Assembly: GCA_900319505.1 (NCBI GenBank)
Contig: ONOV01000115.1
Location: forward strand, 1 to 17,075
Direction: 5' to 3'
Length of the DNA: 17,075 nucleotides
Source of the DNA: an uncultured Erysipelotrichaceae bacterium
GTDB taxonomy: Bacteria > Bacillota_I > Bacilli_A > Erysipelotrichales > Erysipelotrichaceae
Position 1 is the stretch's first letter. The number at the start of each line of letters is the position of its first letter. The notes under the pieces were generated by a model that saw only the letters and a program-made list of their open reading frames with translations, made no database searches and was not told the origin of the DNA. Positions 7,737 to 14,895 of this stretch are shown one piece after another. The translations under genes and the position numbers were made by a program.

Positions 7737-9437
7737 CTACGCATCCAGCGGTTCATGTTCTTCCAGCCATTTCCCCGCTTTTTCTGCGACGTTTTGCAGT
7801 GTATCACTTTCAAGGGGACTGTCAAGTTCTGCCCTTTCCAGCATATTTACCCATGTATCAGAACCGCCCATCCGGGTGTATTTCATATACTTTTTCCATG
7901 CTTCAGCCATATCATCCTGAATCATCGCCCAGAATTCCAGCGATACGGTCTGGGCCAGGCAGTAATCGATGTAATAGAACGGAGAGCTGTAGATGTGGTG
8001 CTTGAGCTGCCAGTGCTGTCCTTCACTGTAGAAAGGAATTTCCCCATCCAGTCTGTACCAGGGCATATAGATGCCTAAAAGCTTCTTCCATACCGCATGA
8101 CGCTCGGATGGCGTATAGTCGGGATGGTCATACATCTCATGCTGGAAGTGGTCCACTGCCGTACCGTAAGGGATGAACTTCAGGGCATTGGCCAGATGCG
8201 CATATCTGTATTTGGCCGCATCTTTGCCGAAGAAGTCTTCCGCCCACTGTTCCCCGAAAAATTCCATGGACATGGAATGGCATTCACAGGCTTCCGAAGT
8301 CGGCCAGATATAGCTTGCGGGAATGCGGCCGCGATTCATCCATGCCGCAAAGGCATGGCCTGCTTCATGGGTGATGACTTCCACATCAGCCTGGGTGCCG
8401 TTGAAGTTGGCAAAGATATAAGGCACATGATAATCCGGAATCATCGTGCAGTAGCCGCCGCCGGCCTTGCCTTCTGTGCTGGCTGTATGCATGAGCTCAT
8501 CTTCCAGCATCATGGTGAAGAATTCCTTTGTCTCAGGGGACAGCTCACTGTAGAACCTGAGTCCTGCCTGCAGAACATCTTCGTCAGCGCCCTGAGGCTT
8601 CGGATTGCCCGAGCGGAAAGAAAGATCCGCATCCGCAAAACTCAGCGGATAAGCGCATCCGGTACGCGCAGCCTGGGCTCTGTATACCTTTTCTGCCGCC
8701 GGCACCACATACTTCACCACTGCTTCTCTGAACTTTTCAATATCATTTCTGTCCCAGCAGTTTCTTTCCATGCGGTAATAGCCAAGCCGGGTATAGCTGT
8801 CATACCCCATCTTCTTTCCCATTTCATCACGTACATGCACAAGTTCATCATAGATCTCATCCATTTCCGGCTGAACACTCTTATACCATGTGCCTTCCGC
8901 AATCCAGGCCTGCTTTCTTCTTTCATCATCCGGATCGTTCTTGAACGGCTCCATCTGACTCAGCGTATATTTCTTTCCTTCAAATTCCACCTGTGCACTG
9001 GCTAATAAATCCTCATATTTCTGGGCCAGCGCATTTTCTTTCTGCAGCTCTGGCACGATCTTTTCATCAAAGGCCTTCTCGGCAATCTCGGCATTCAGAA
9101 AATACAGATGTCCGTATTTCTTTTCAAATGCGTCTTTGTATGTGCTGTGGGTCAGGCTTCTGGTAAAGGCCTGTGTTTCGGTTTCAATAAAAGGCAGCTG
9201 TTCCATCCAGAAAGCATTCTCTTCCTTATAGAAAGGATCTCTTGTATCAATATCATGACGGATCTGCGACAGCGTATACATTGTCTCAATATGTCCTTCA
9301 TCCTTCTCCTCCTGCAGGAAAGCCTGTTCAGCTTCTGTAAAGCTCTTTGCTGTTTCAAGCTTCTTCCTGTTTTCCTTCAGAACTGCCAGAGTCTTTTCCA
9401 TGTCCGGCCGTTCATATACCATCTCATTGAATTTCAT
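7737..9437 (-). CDS. M3-family oligoendopeptidase (PepF/thimet-like zinc metallopeptidase)
   Basis: Cytosolic zinc peptidase predicted to cut short peptides; no signal peptide or membrane segment is visible. It has 566 residues, normal for the oligoendopeptidase F/M3 group. The zinc site HEAGH is at 357-361 (VITHEAGHAFAAW), with H357 and H361 as ligands and E358 as catalytic base. The third ligand is a Glu in SEACECHSMSMEFF (382-385 region), at the usual M3 distance. The N-terminal 200 residues are the helical cap domain. The C-terminal part keeps substrate-site blocks such as YSSPFYYIDYCLAQ. The ATG at 9437 is preceded by AAAGGAG, 12 nt away, and by a good extended -10 promoter. The ATPase operon follows after 68 nt but shares no obvious function. 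Confidence 0.95.
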   Translation of the reverse strand: MKFNEMVYERPDMEKTLAVLKENRKKLETAKSFTEAEQAFLQEEKDEGHIETMYTLSQIRHDIDTRDPFYKEENAFWMEQLPFIETETQAFTRSLTHSTYKDAFEKKYGHLYFLNAEIAEKAFDEKIVPELQKENALAQKYEDLLASAQVEFEGKKYTLSQMEPFKNDPDDERRKQAWIAEGTWYKSVQPEMDEIYDELVHVRDEMGKKMGYDSYTRLGYYRMERNCWDRNDIEKFREAVVKYVVPAAEKVYRAQAARTGCAYPLSFADADLSFRSGNPKPQGADEDVLQAGLRFYSELSPETKEFFTMMLEDELMHTASTEGKAGGGYCTMIPDYHVPYIFANFNGTQADVEVITHEAGHAFAAWMNRGRIPASYIWPTSEACECHSMSMEFFGEQWAEDFFGKDAAKYRYAHLANALKFIPYGTAVDHFQHEMYDHPDYTPSERHAVWKKLLGIYMPWYRLDGEIPFYSEGQHWQLKHHIYSSPFYYIDYCLAQTVSLEFWAMIQDDMAEAWKKYMKYTRMGGSDTWVNMLERAELDSPLESDTLQNVAEKAGKWLEEHEPLDA

Positions 9438-9465
9438 TACTCTTTCTTACTCCTTTAACAGCTCT

Positions 9466-9495
9466 ATGATACCATTTCTTCCATAGCCATTTCAT
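9466..9495 (-). promoter_or_regulatory. Probable promoter of the M3 peptidase gene
   Basis: On the minus strand, an extended -10 element TGGTATCAT (hexamer at 9466-9471) has an 18-nt spacer to ATGAAA (9490-9495), which matches four of six -35 bases. Transcription would start near 9459, leaving a leader of about 22 nt that contains AAAGGAG. It points away from the tRNA-Ser promoter on the other strand, and the two promoters overlap. Confidence 0.55.
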
Positions 9496-9513
9496 CCGCC
9501 TGTATGGTATACT
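9484..9513 (+). promoter_or_regulatory. Probable promoter of the tRNA-Ser gene
   Basis: TATACT at 9508-9513 with TG one base upstream (TGGTATACT) is an extended -10 element. The -35 is weak: TAGCCA at 9484-9489, spacer 18. Transcription would begin about 5-7 nt before the mature tRNA 5' end at 9526, as is common for tRNA genes. Confidence 0.6.
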
Positions 9514-9525
9514 TTCCTATGCATT

Positions 9526-9614
9526 GGAGAATTACCCAAGCGGCTGAAGGGGACGGTTTCGAAAACCGTTAGACGTGCAAGCGTGCAAGGGTTCAAATCC
9601 CTTATTCTCCGCCA
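9526..9614 (+). tRNA. tRNA-Ser, anticodon CGA
   Basis: The only plus-strand gene seen. The acceptor stem GGAGAAT (9526-9532) pairs with ATTCTCC (9604-9610), followed by discriminator G and an encoded CCA (9612-9614). The D stem is CCC/GGG. The anticodon stem ACGGT/ACCGT encloses the loop TTCGAAA, giving anticodon CGA, which reads the UCG serine codon. A long variable arm (ACG/CGT stem) makes it class II, as expected for serine. The T arm AAGGG-TTCAAAT-CCCTT is intact. It is followed by a terminator after 6 nt. Confidence 0.96.
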
Positions 9615-9620
9615 TAGACA

Positions 9621-9652
9621 AAAAGCAGATCATTGCGATCTGCTTTTTCTTT
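9621..9652. terminator. Bidirectional rho-independent terminator (tRNA-Ser and nucleosidase gene)
   Basis: A perfect 11-bp stem, AAAAGCAGATC (9621-9631) with GATCTGCTTTT (9637-9647), is closed by the loop ATTGC. On the plus strand it ends in TTTTTCTTT, terminating the tRNA-Ser transcript. On the minus strand the stem is followed by the T-run copied from the A-run at 9620-9624, directly after the nucleosidase stop codon at 9651-9653. It therefore serves both converging transcripts. Confidence 0.9.
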
Positions 9653-10331
9653 ACAGTGCATCAATAATATGATCCAGTACCTTCAGGCACTTCAGGCTGG
9701 AAGATTCCAGCATCTTCCAGTACTCATCCGTACCGCCATGAATACTGTCCGCTACCATCTTGATGAGAATGCACGGCACCTGGTTGCGGTTGGCTGTCTT
9801 AACAATGCCGGCTGCTTCCATTTCACAGATATCCGCTTTGAACTTTTCAGCAATCTCTTTCTTCTCTTCTGCCAGACCAACAAACTTGTCACCGGAAGCA
9901 CATGTCACTCTGACTAAATCAGGTTCCACTTCCAGTGCCTTATCCACTAATTCCTTTGTGGCCGGCATATATATGGTCGGATATTCATTCAGATAAAGAC
10001 CGACCTCACAATGATCGACTTCCGAAGTATCAAACTGATAGTGCACAACCTTCTCAACTACAGCCACATTGACGTGATTCATCGCTTCGCTCAGTCCCCC
10101 GACTACACCGAAGTTGGCAATCAGTTCGCAATGGCACTCACTGATCAGTACCTGCGCAGCGCTGGCCGCTGAAATTTCCCCTGGACCGGAATGCAGAACA
10201 TAGAGTCTGACATCTGCCTTCTCATAGACAAACACATCAAACCCGCCGCATACCTTTTTCTCTTTCGCATCGCCATACAATGTCTTTACGGCATCCATTT
10301 CAACTGCCGCAACAATACCGATATTCTTCAT
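9651..10331 (-). CDS. mtnN: 5'-methylthioadenosine/S-adenosylhomocysteine nucleosidase
   Basis: Predicted to hydrolyse 5'-methylthioadenosine and S-adenosylhomocysteine to adenine plus the thioribose product, recycling SAM by-products in the cytosol. It has 226 residues; the Escherichia coli enzyme has 232. Key family residues sit at matching places: E11 (AAVEMDA, equivalent to Glu12), the ribose-binding M171-E172 in CEMEAAGI (Glu174) and D195 in MVADSIHGG (Asp197, which protonates the base). SGPGEISAA (48-56) and CASGDKFVGL (144-153) match the phosphorylase/hydrolase fold. Overall it diverges from the classical enzyme, so another nucleosidase or phosphorylase of the same fold is possible. 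GAGGT lies 7 nt before the ATG, inside a small hairpin. It follows the HIRAN-type gene by 41 nt and ends at a shared bidirectional terminator. Confidence 0.85.
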   Translation of the reverse strand: MKNIGIVAAVEMDAVKTLYGDAKEKKVCGGFDVFVYEKADVRLYVLHSGPGEISAASAAQVLISECHCELIANFGVVGGLSEAMNHVNVAVVEKVVHYQFDTSEVDHCEVGLYLNEYPTIYMPATKELVDKALEVEPDLVRVTCASGDKFVGLAEEKKEIAEKFKADICEMEAAGIVKTANRNQVPCILIKMVADSIHGGTDEYWKMLESSSLKCLKVLDHIIDAL

Positions 10332-10335
10332 AGCT

Positions 10336-10352
10336 TACCTCACAACGAGGTA
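10336..10352 (-). promoter_or_regulatory. Hairpin covering the nucleosidase Shine-Dalgarno site
   Basis: On the minus strand TACCTC (10352-10347), loop GTTGT and GAGGTA (10341-10336) form a perfect 6-bp stem. The right arm is the ribosome binding site of the gene starting at 10331. Such a stem could lower translation, but a 6-bp stem may also arise by chance. A TATCAT (10352-10357) just upstream could be a -10 box, with no good -35. Confidence 0.35.
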
Positions 10353-10372
10353 TGATAACACAATCTGATTTC

Positions 10373-10624
10373 CTAGTCTCCAGACTTACACAATGCGCCG
10401 CGTGATGTCACATACATCACTCTTCCCTCTGCCTTCTTCCTGAAATGATCATAAAGGCGTCCGGCACTGCAGCTTTCCCCGATAACCGTCTTTGTACTGT
10501 TGGCAGCGTGTCCAATCGCCCCAAGACCTTTAATTTTAACCAGAATCGCTTCTTTGTCATACTGATTATCCGGTTCCTTGACAAGCTTTACCTTCATGCC
10601 CTTTTTTGAGGAAATCACTGCCAT
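10373..10624 (-). CDS. Small HIRAN-domain-like protein
   Basis: An 83-residue protein from the ATG at 10624. Residues VKLVKEPDNQYDKEAILVKI, then GLGAIGHAANSTKTVIG and SAGRLYDHF, match the HIRAN pattern: LxxEPxNxYDxxAIxV, then GxIGyxAN, then SAGRxYD. HIRAN domains elsewhere bind DNA ends in helicase-type proteins; stand-alone short versions are common in Bacillota and their role is not known to me. The usual first strand, before the GM of KKGMKVKL, seems missing or degenerate. An in-frame ATG at 10678 would add 18 residues but lies inside the terminator of the preceding gene, so I reject it. Shine-Dalgarno support is modest (AGGA 13 nt or GGA 8 nt upstream). The nucleosidase gene follows after 41 nt. 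I see no dedicated promoter. Confidence 0.72.
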   Translation of the reverse strand: MAVISSKKGMKVKLVKEPDNQYDKEAILVKIKGLGAIGHAANSTKTVIGESCSAGRLYDHFRKKAEGRVMYVTSRGALCKSGD

Positions 10625-10649
10625 AGTAATATTCCATTCCTGTAATTGT

Positions 10650-10685
10650 AAAAAAAAAAGACATTCATGGAATTCCATGAATGCC
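10650..10685 (-). terminator. Rho-independent terminator of the phosphofructokinase gene
   Basis: Positions 10662-10683 are a perfect 22-nt palindrome (core CATGGAATTCCATG). On the minus strand it is followed within 3 nt by ten T residues (complement of 10650-10659). It begins 17 nt after the stop codon of the phosphofructokinase gene. Because a perfect palindrome has no loop, the innermost two to four bases must stay unpaired in the RNA hairpin. Confidence 0.88.
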
Positions 10686-10701
10686 TGTAATTCAGTCAGA
10701 A

Positions 10702-11928
10702 TTACTTCTCGTCTCTCATGTAATAAGGTGTTACATAAGCAGGCAGACCGTTTTCATCATAGAGGATGACCGGATTGCCCTGGATCAGCGGCAGCATGTA
10801 ATCTACTGCTTCCTGAGTGATTCCCTTGTAGTCAGGCTGCAGCCACTCTACCGGGAAGTTCTTGACATAGTTGGCTACCTTATCAGCATCAACAGCGAAG
10901 AACTCAGCATCGTAGTGATCTGCACCGGCTCTTCTCCTGACACCGACCATCTTGCCTGTGAACTTCGGATCAGCAGTTCTTGCATGAGCAGACATACCGA
11001 GGCGGAAAGACTCTGTTACATCGACCAGAGACTGTTCTGTGGCATGGCAGCGCTGAGCAGTGGACAGATCCTGAACCTTGCAGCGAGGGGCAATGTCATT
11101 GTCAAGAATCATGTTCTTCAGTGTTTCACCGGCACCGCCGAGCACGGCATGACCGAACAGATCGTTCTTGGCTTCACCAGCGGAGATGTATGTACCATCA
11201 GCGTAGTGGGCACCTTCAGAAACAACAACGAAGCACTTGGACTTCTCTTCAACGATTTCCTTGACTCTCTTCAGGAACTTTTCCTTATCGAAAGCAACTT
11301 CCGGTACAATCAGGATATCCACCTTGCCGGACAGGCATGCGGATGCGGCCAGCCAGCCTGCATCACGGCCCATTGTCTCAAGGATGAAGACTTCCTTACG
11401 GCTTGCCGGATAGACGTTGACATCATACCAGCACTGCAGTTCTGTCGTAGCGATGAACTTGGCAGCAGATGCGAAGCCAGGGCAGTGATCTGTTTCCATC
11501 AGGTCGTTATCAATTGTCTTAGGGCAGCCGACAAATCTGTGGTTGGTGATGTTGTGCTTGGCCGCATATTCACTTAAGGCTGCGACGGTATCCATGGAAT
11601 CGTTGCCGCCTGTATAGAACAGTGTCTCAATGTCGTACTTGTCCATGATTGCAATGATCTTTTCGAAGTCGGCGACATTATCTCTCTTCAGCTTATAACG
11701 GCAGGAACCTAAAGCAGAAGACGGTGTCTGTCTGAGCTTGAGATTCTCCTCTTCGCTCATGTTGGTCAGATCAACAAATCTCTCCTGCAGAATACCTTCA
11801 ATACCATTGAGTCCGCCATAGACGTGTTCATAGAGCGGATTCAGCTGATTGGCTTTGACAACACCCGCAACGGTTGCGTTGATGACGGAGCTGGGTCCGC
11901 CGGACTGTGCTACGATGCAATTTGACAT
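10702..11928 (-). CDS. pfp: Phosphofructokinase, probably pyrophosphate-dependent
   Basis: Phosphorylates fructose 6-phosphate to fructose 1,6-bisphosphate in glycolysis. It has 408 residues, longer than the roughly 320 of ATP-dependent PfkA. The donor-site motif is GGNDS at 107-111 where ATP enzymes have GGDGS; the Asp in place of the second Gly blocks the ATP alpha-phosphate site. PKTIDND at 136-142 has the Lys typical of pyrophosphate users in place of Gly (PGTIDND). Both changes point to PPi as donor, making the reaction reversible and ATP-saving. Other family blocks are AQSGGPSSVINAT (7-19) and the ETMGRDAGWLA substrate site near 188-199. The ATG at 11928 has AAGGAG 12 nt upstream. The gene is monocistronic or nearly so, with its own promoter and a strong terminator. 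Confidence 0.9.
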   Translation of the reverse strand: MSNCIVAQSGGPSSVINATVAGVVKANQLNPLYEHVYGGLNGIEGILQERFVDLTNMSEEENLKLRQTPSSALGSCRYKLKRDNVADFEKIIAIMDKYDIETLFYTGGNDSMDTVAALSEYAAKHNITNHRFVGCPKTIDNDLMETDHCPGFASAAKFIATTELQCWYDVNVYPASRKEVFILETMGRDAGWLAASACLSGKVDILIVPEVAFDKEKFLKRVKEIVEEKSKCFVVVSEGAHYADGTYISAGEAKNDLFGHAVLGGAGETLKNMILDNDIAPRCKVQDLSTAQRCHATEQSLVDVTESFRLGMSAHARTADPKFTGKMVGVRRRAGADHYDAEFFAVDADKVANYVKNFPVEWLQPDYKGITQEAVDYMLPLIQGNPVILYDENGLPAYVTPYYMRDEK

Positions 11929-11964
11929 ATTGGTTATTCACTCCTTCTTTCAATTGCTATGTCT

Positions 11965-12004
11965 ATTATATCTGAAAACAGTACAAAAGTTCTTTTTTTC
12001 TTAT
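11965..12004 (-). promoter_or_regulatory. Promoter of the phosphofructokinase gene
   Basis: On the minus strand a consensus TATAAT lies at 11965-11970, 37 nt before the start codon. The -35 at a 17-nt spacing is poor (GAACTT). An A-rich tract (complement of the T-run at 11991-12000) lies just upstream and could act as an UP element. Predicted start is near 11958. Confidence 0.7.
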
Positions 12005-12025
12005 GCAAGAGCGCTAAAACAGACC

Positions 12026-12050
12026 TCAGCCGGAAGCACCACCTGCTTCA
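12026..12050 (-). terminator. Weak hairpin, possible terminator after the ABC-F/small ORF unit
   Basis: On the minus strand GAAGCA, loop GGTGG and TGCTTC form a 6-bp stem; a TTTT run comes about 12 nt later, too far for a standard terminator. It lies just after the stop of the small frame and before the phosphofructokinase promoter. I see no better terminator in this gap, so this is a candidate only. Confidence 0.3.
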
Positions 12051-12053
12051 GCC

Positions 12054-12164
12054 TCAGTAATTAAACAGAAAATCATCTCCACCATCCAGGCCGGAAACTC
12101 CTGTCTTCTTCGAATGATGGGTGGAACAGTACTGCTCAATGACGATTTCTGACCATTCGTTCAT
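12054..12164 (-). CDS. Possible small protein of 36 residues, unknown function
   Basis: I translated this short frame by hand. It begins with ATG at 12164, 23 nt after the ABC-F stop, and is preceded by GAAAGG about 10 nt upstream, a fair Shine-Dalgarno site. The product starts MNEWSEIVIEQYCSTHHSKK, continues with a Gly/Asp-rich stretch (GVSGLDGGDDF) and ends FLFNY. It has no membrane segment and no motif I recognise; the lone Cys and the His pair could be chance. It occupies about half of the 260-nt gap between the ABC-F and phosphofructokinase genes. Support is position and ribosome binding site only; whether it is conserved is unknown. Confidence 0.42.
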   Translation of the reverse strand: MNEWSEIVIEQYCSTHHSKKTGVSGLDGGDDFLFNY

Positions 12165-12187
12165 CGTTTTTCTGCCTTTCTGTATTC

Positions 12188-14041
12188 TTACATATCAGAA
12201 AGATCTTCCCAGCGCTGATACAGATGCGCCAGTTCATTATGAATATCATCAATATGGGCATCCAGCGCATCCATCTTTTCACTGTCCTGGTAATATTCCG
12301 GATCAAAGCGAAGGGCTCTGTTTTCTTCCAGTTCATTTTCCTTTGCTGTAATCTGTTTTTCGAGCCTTGCGATTTCCCGCCGGATGGCTTCCGGTGATTT
12401 GGCCGGTCTTACATCCGCTTTCTTTGCCGGCTCCTCGCTCTTCTGCACCTCTTCGTGCTCAAGTTCATGGGCCATGTATTCTTCATATGTCTCATTGACA
12501 AAGACCGCTTTACCGTCTTTAAAGATGAGAAGCTTGGTGGCCAGACGATTGATGAAGTAACGATCATGCGACACAAATAACAATGTGCCGGTATAGTCCT
12601 TGAGACTGTCTTCCAGAGCTTCCTTGCCGGGAATATCCAGGTGGTTGGTCGGTTCATCCAGAATCAGCAGGTTGCTGTGCTGCAGCATGAGCTTGGCCAG
12701 GCTCAGTCTGACCTTCTCCCCGCCGGAAAGTACATCAACGGACTTGAACACATCATCTGCACTGAACAGAAACCGGCCGAGTGTCGTACGGATTTCCGTC
12801 CGGTCCATTTCCGGATGTTCATCCCAGAGCTCTTCCAGTACAGTCTTGCCGCTGGAAAACTGGGCCAGCTGCTGGTCGAAATAGCCGATTTCAATCTGGT
12901 GGCCGAACAGATACGAGCCGCCAAGCTTCGGGACAAGACCCATCAGCGTTTTGACAAAGGTTGACTTGCCGGTGCCGTTAGGACCGATGATGGCAATGCG
13001 GTCGCCCCGCATCATCTTCATGGTGATCTCAGTCAGGGGATGATCATAGCCGATAACAAGATCTTCTGTCTCCAGTACCTTTTCACCGCCCTTGATGTTC
13101 GGGGTGAAGCTGGCATGAAATGTTTTTGTATCGGCTTTGACTTCTTCGATCTTATCCATCCGCTCCAGGTATTTCATTTTGGACTGGGCAAAGGCACCCT
13201 TGCCTGCCTTGTAGCGGAACTTTTCAATGAGCTGCTGCAGGCGCTGGATATCTTTCTGCTGTCTTTCATAGGCCGCATTCTGCCGTTCCATGTCATTCTT
13301 CTTCTGTTCCACATAAGAAGAATAATTGCCCGCATAGCGCTTCATCTTTCCGTATTCCATGTCATAGACAACCGATACGACGTGATCCAGAAACATACGG
13401 TCATGGGATACTACAACAACGGCTCTGGGGTAGTTTCTGACATAGCCTTCCAGCCATTCAATCGCTTCCAGATCCAGGTGGTTGGTCGGCTCATCGAGCA
13501 GTAATATATCCGGTTTGGATAAGAGCAGGCGCACAAAGGCAATGCGGGTCTTCTGACCCCCGGAGAATTCACCGATCTTCTTATCCAGCTCATCCATTGA
13601 AAAGCCGAACCGGGTAAACACCGTCTTCATCTCCGACTGCCAGTTGTAGCCGTTAAGGCTTTCATAGCGTTCCTGCAGGGCGGCATAACGATTGAGAACA
13701 TCCTCGGAGGCGTCATGTTCCATGACCTTCTCCAGCTCTTTCATCTGCTTTTCCAGATCAAATACCGGCTGATAGATGACTTCAAGTTCCTGTCTGACCG
13801 TCCAGTCATCATGGCTCAGCGCTTTCTGGGCCAGATAGCCGATGGTGAGGGAGTTGGGACGGGAAATGGTCCCTTTGTCAAACTTTTCTTCCTCTGCCAT
13901 ACACCGCAAAAAGGTCGTCTTGCCGCAGCCGTTACGGCCGACAATAGCGATCTTTTCCGTGCCTTTGATTTCAAACTGTATATTTTCAAATACCGTATCG
14001 GCACCGAAATACTTCGATGCCCCGCTAGCCTGATATAACAT
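12188..14041 (-). CDS. ABC-F family ATPase, YdiF-like ribosome-associated factor
   Basis: Soluble twin-ATPase of the ABC-F class, which acts on the ribosome E site rather than in transport; there are no membrane segments. It has 617 residues. First domain: Walker A GRNGCGKT (35-42), signature EFSGGQKTR (158-166), Walker B LLLDEPTNHLDL (180-191). The charged linker (about 240-310), containing KAGKGAFAQSKMKYLERM, is the tRNA-contacting P-site motif region. Second domain: GPNGTGKS (353-360), LSGGEKVRLS (438-447), LLILDEPTNHLDI (458-470). A C-terminal charged coiled coil (about 540-617) is typical of the YdiF/Uup branch. Its closeness to rex and tsaD resembles the Bacillus subtilis ydiF region. 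The interdomain linker is not obviously extended as in antibiotic-resistance ABC-F proteins, so a housekeeping role is more likely. Its ATG overlaps the licD stop by one base. Confidence 0.93.
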   Translation of the reverse strand: MLYQASGASKYFGADTVFENIQFEIKGTEKIAIVGRNGCGKTTFLRCMAEEEKFDKGTISRPNSLTIGYLAQKALSHDDWTVRQELEVIYQPVFDLEKQMKELEKVMEHDASEDVLNRYAALQERYESLNGYNWQSEMKTVFTRFGFSMDELDKKIGEFSGGQKTRIAFVRLLLSKPDILLLDEPTNHLDLEAIEWLEGYVRNYPRAVVVVSHDRMFLDHVVSVVYDMEYGKMKRYAGNYSSYVEQKKNDMERQNAAYERQQKDIQRLQQLIEKFRYKAGKGAFAQSKMKYLERMDKIEEVKADTKTFHASFTPNIKGGEKVLETEDLVIGYDHPLTEITMKMMRGDRIAIIGPNGTGKSTFVKTLMGLVPKLGGSYLFGHQIEIGYFDQQLAQFSSGKTVLEELWDEHPEMDRTEIRTTLGRFLFSADDVFKSVDVLSGGEKVRLSLAKLMLQHSNLLILDEPTNHLDIPGKEALEDSLKDYTGTLLFVSHDRYFINRLATKLLIFKDGKAVFVNETYEEYMAHELEHEEVQKSEEPAKKADVRPAKSPEAIRREIARLEKQITAKENELEENRALRFDPEYYQDSEKMDALDAHIDDIHNELAHLYQRWEDLSDM

Positions 14042-14883
14042 TAATCTTCCTTCAGTTTAATTTCTTCGATATGCTTGGCCATCCGCTTATTCTCAGGCGG
14101 AAGGGTCATATAGTCCTCTCCGATGCCCATCGTCAGAAATTCATGCGGATGGTGGGCAATGGGAAGCCGGGTATCTTCAAAAGGCACATACTGTACCGGG
14201 AAAATATCCTCACAGCGGAAGATGAAGGGCTTCATCGGACTCTTCCATACCCAGGTCAGATCAAAGCCGACATAGTCGGAATGTTTCTTTTTATTTCTCT
14301 TTCCATAGGCAATGGTGTTCTTCATGATCAGCCGCTTGATGCCGATCGGATTGATATGCAGAAGATTATCCGCAATCACTTCCGGCACCATGAGAATCTG
14401 ATTGAGAATACGGGGCGGCAGATCCCTGAAATGATCCGGTGAAACATAGTCATAGACAAATACATCCACAAATACGCCGTCACACCCTTCATAGCCGGTG
14501 CAGCGGTTGGATAAGAGAAAATTGACTTCCTTCAGATACGTCCCCTTCATCCGGATCTTCATGCCCGGAATCAGAACATTGTAGCGATCATCTGTCTGAA
14601 AGCACTGAAAGACATAACGGTCCGGACATTCTTCCTTCATCACATCGATAAAGCGGTTGAAATCATCCCGCATCATGGCAATATCCGCATCATCATCCCA
14701 CGGGATAAAGCCTTTATGCCTCACAGCCCCAAGGGCACTGCCCCCATTGAGCCAATAGGTGATGTTATGGCGGCGGCAGATGGCATCAATGTCCTTCAGG
14801 ATGACAAGCAGAACCTGCTGTACATCATGAACCGTAATCTTCGTGCCGTCCGGATTTTCTTTGAGGATGTACTCTTCAGCCAT
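14041..14883 (-). CDS. LicD family phosphotransferase
   Basis: Member of the LicD/fukutin-related nucleotidyltransferase-fold family, which moves phosphocholine or similar phospho-groups onto cell-surface polysaccharides or teichoic acids. It has 280 residues. The defining block NGGSALGAVRHKGFIPWDDD and the following ADIAM run (46-70) contains the GGS and the metal-binding Asp cluster D63-D67. GVFVDVFVYDYV further on matches the second conserved block. No signal peptide or clear membrane helix, so it probably works at the inner face of the membrane. No licA, licB or licC partner is visible, so the group transferred is unknown. AAGGAG lies 5 nt before the ATG at 14883, and asnS ends 12 nt upstream. 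The TAA overlaps the ABC-F ATG (TAATG), implying coupled translation. Confidence 0.9.
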   Translation of the reverse strand: MAEEYILKENPDGTKITVHDVQQVLLVILKDIDAICRRHNITYWLNGGSALGAVRHKGFIPWDDDADIAMMRDDFNRFIDVMKEECPDRYVFQCFQTDDRYNVLIPGMKIRMKGTYLKEVNFLLSNRCTGYEGCDGVFVDVFVYDYVSPDHFRDLPPRILNQILMVPEVIADNLLHINPIGIKRLIMKNTIAYGKRNKKKHSDYVGFDLTWVWKSPMKPFIFRCEDIFPVQYVPFEDTRLPIAHHPHEFLTMGIGEDYMTLPPENKRMAKHIEEIKLKED

Positions 14884-14895
14884 GGTTTCTCCTTA

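Noticed and set aside
8097-9005. A 302-codon open frame on the plus strand
   Set aside because: Antisense to the M3 peptidase core including its zinc site; no family resemblance or promoter.
10625-10678. Upstream ATG at 10678 as the start of the HIRAN-type gene
   Set aside because: It lies inside the terminator palindrome and T-run, and the added residues are encoded by poly-T and the palindrome.
10662-10683. The 22-nt perfect palindrome as a protein-binding operator
   Set aside because: Its position just after a stop codon and the adjoining ten T residues explain it as a terminator.
10681-11577. A 298-codon open frame on the plus strand
   Set aside because: Antisense to the phosphofructokinase gene and starting inside its terminator; no motif.
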